A stretch of DNA of 64,000 nt from NCBI RefSeq assembly GCF_034479555.1, contig NZ_CP140151.1, forward strand, positions 1,612,001 through 1,676,000, written 5' to 3'. Below, piece after piece: positions 62,824 to 64,000 of the stretch. Position numbers and translations under genes: made by a program. Source of the stretch: Chromohalobacter canadensis. GTDB taxonomy: Bacteria > Pseudomonadota > Gammaproteobacteria > Pseudomonadales > Halomonadaceae. The notes below the pieces were generated by a model that had not been told where the DNA came from, did no database searches, and saw nothing but the letters and a program-made list of their open reading frames with translations. Every line of letters starts with the position of its first letter. Within the stretch, counting starts at the first letter, position 1.

Positions 62824-63684
62824 TCAGTCATCGTCCTCAAGATCGTCACGCGCGCGTTCGCGGCGCTCTTCGGCTTCTTCGCGGGCATCGTCGATCACTG
62901 CCATCAGCTCCATCACGTCGACGTCGAGGGTGTCGGGTTCGAAGTGTCCGGTGAGCGGGCTATCCGGGTGCAACTCGCCAGCTTCATAGAGCGCCCAGAT
63001 CTCCTTGCCGTAGTCGGTATTAAGCAGCGCCGGCTCGAAGCGCCCGAACCAGGCACGCATGTTGTCGACGTCGCGCACCAGCAGCATCGGCGCACTGTTG
63101 TTGCCCGCTGCATCGACCGCCTGGGGCAGGTCGATGATCACCGGCCCGTCTTGGTCGACCAACACGTTGAACTCGGAGAGATCGCCGTGCACTAGCCCGG
63201 CGCACAGCATGCGCACCACGTCGGCGATTACTCGGTCGTGATAATCACGCGCCTGCTGCGGGCTCAGCGTCACCTCGCCAAGCCGCGGGGCAACGCCGTC
63301 CTCACCGTCGCTGATCAGATCCATCAGCAGCACGCCATCGACGAAACCGTGCGGCCGTGGCGCGCGCACATCTGCCGCCGCCAGCCGATACAGCGCATCG
63401 ACCTCGGAGGTTAGCCAGGCCGTTTCCTGTTCCTTCTGGCCGTAGCGGGTCTTCTTGGCCATCGCCCGGGCGCGCCGGCTATTGCGCCCCTTGCGGCCCT
63501 CTTGATACTGCACGGCCTGCTTGAAGCTGCGCTGACTGGCTTCCTTGAACACCTTGGCGCAACGCAACTCGGCGCCGCAGCGCACGACGTAAACCTGGGC
63601 TTCCTTGCCACTCATCAACTGGCTGACGACCTCATCGATCAAACCGTCGTCGACCAAGGGCTGGAGTCTCTTGGGTACTTTCAT
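62824..63684 (-). CDS. RIO-type serine protein kinase, PA4780 family
   Basis: 286 aa. The ATP-binding part has MSGKEAQVYVVRCGAELRCA then KVFKEASQRSFKQ, the catalytic loop is LVHGDLSEFNVLVDQDG, and the metal-binding IIDLPQAVD replaces DFG. An acidic C-terminus (EEAEERRERARDDLEDDD) follows. Bacterial RIO kinases of this type have no firm substrate; ribosome-related roles are known for archaeal and eukaryotic RIOs. Confidence 0.92.
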   Translation of the reverse strand: MKVPKRLQPLVDDGLIDEVVSQLMSGKEAQVYVVRCGAELRCAKVFKEASQRSFKQAVQYQEGRKGRNSRRARAMAKKTRYGQKEQETAWLTSEVDALYRLAAADVRAPRPHGFVDGVLLMDLISDGEDGVAPRLGEVTLSPQQARDYHDRVIADVVRMLCAGLVHGDLSEFNVLVDQDGPVIIDLPQAVDAAGNNSAPMLLVRDVDNMRAWFGRFEPALLNTDYGKEIWALYEAGELHPDSPLTGHFEPDTLDVDVMELMAVIDDAREEAEERRERARDDLEDDD

Positions 63685-63807
63685 ATCACCTTATTTATAA
63701 TATGAGCCAATAATCGGCAATGCATCGCAGGGCCGCCTGATTTCCCAAGCCAGCGAGATTCGCGGCACACCGGCATCGCGAATAAATTCGCTCCCACGAA
63801 AACATGA

Positions 63808-64000
63808 CTAGCGAGTGACACGGCGCGCCCGGAACGACCGCCCCTTGATCCGCCCATTGGCGAGCTGATCAAGCGCGGCGCGGGCCACCTCGCGCTCGAC
63901 GGCGACGAAGGCGCTGCGCTCGGTGACTTGGATCTTGCCGACCTGATCGCCGGCGATACCGCCCTCGCCGGTCAACGCGCCGAGGATGTCGCCCGGGCGC
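63808..64000 (-). CDS. dbpA: ATP-dependent RNA helicase DbpA, C-terminal end
   Basis: Partial: only the last ~64 codons are in the window, ending at TAG 63808-63810. RPGDILGALTGEGGIAGDQV then GKIQVTERSAFVAVE is the DbpA RNA-binding domain, which recognises hairpin 92 of 23S rRNA, and the basic tail is IKGRSFRARRVTR. The helicase core lies beyond the right edge. Confidence 0.85.
   Translation of the reverse strand, partial: RPGDILGALTGEGGIAGDQVGKIQVTERSAFVAVEREVARAALDQLANGRIKGRSFRARRVTR

Overview
The window is GC-rich chromosomal DNA of a gammaproteobacterium, most probably a Halomonadaceae member (Halomonas/Chromohalobacter type). This is inferred from gene content: the yibN-secB / gpmI-envC-ctpA neighbourhood, a carnitine/betaine catabolic block, tetronate catabolism and a PA4780-type RIO kinase. 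No 16S rRNA, tRNA or CRISPR array was seen. Both ends cut genes: an APC permease on the left and dbpA on the right.

Layout. 1-12.1 kb is conserved core: ruvX-yqgE-gshB, a CvfB-like S1 protein, an isochorismatase-like hydrolase and pirin (with a decayed second pirin copy beside them), secB-rsmE and yibN divergent from gpmI-envC-ctpA. 12.1-19.1 kb is accessory: an AlbA_2/ATPase regulator with an in-frame 12-bp repeat, a HigA antitoxin whose HigB toxin is reduced to its last codons, an AraC/LysE pair, a TetR/MFS pair with two matching palindromic operators, a 57-aa small ORF between imperfect direct repeats, and a DMT exporter.

19.1-29.3 kb is a mobile, visibly AT-richer region with most genes on the minus strand: a frameshifted LysE gene, DinB, MoaF-like, OsmC and GNAT genes, an IS3-family remnant, then DUF6602 and DUF6119 (TIGR04141) genes and a TRAFs-binding-domain gene. 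Several are separated by attC-like sites, so this looks like an integron gene-cassette array with no integrase in view. A complete IS1380-family element (25969-27650) cuts the last gene. Beyond it lie a DUF411 metal-binding protein, a cytochrome b561 and a small secreted protein.

29.4-41.6 kb returns to core: glcB, an alpha/beta hydrolase, a lipoprotein, an aminotransferase, a DUF4105 protein, comM, ubiK and a P-II/amtB/P-II nitrogen module. A single-gene insert sits between two copies of the comM 3' end.

41.6-50.9 kb is a quaternary-amine block: LysR, a HalD/BesD-family non-haem iron oxygenase, a DddP-like M24 enzyme, a betaine/carnitine binding protein, a CdhR-like regulator, gamma-butyrobetaine hydroxylase, and convergently the carnitine degradation genes (cleavage enzyme, L-carnitine dehydrogenase, thioesterase). 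51.0-59.4 kb is a sugar-acid block: RhmD-like dehydratase, GntP permease and denD, divergent from a FadR-type regulator followed by ltnD-otnK-otnC-otnI, with a GntR-type operator between them. 59.4-64 kb holds a TonB-dependent siderophore receptor with a candidate Fur box, a ProC-like reductase, a RIO kinase and the end of dbpA.
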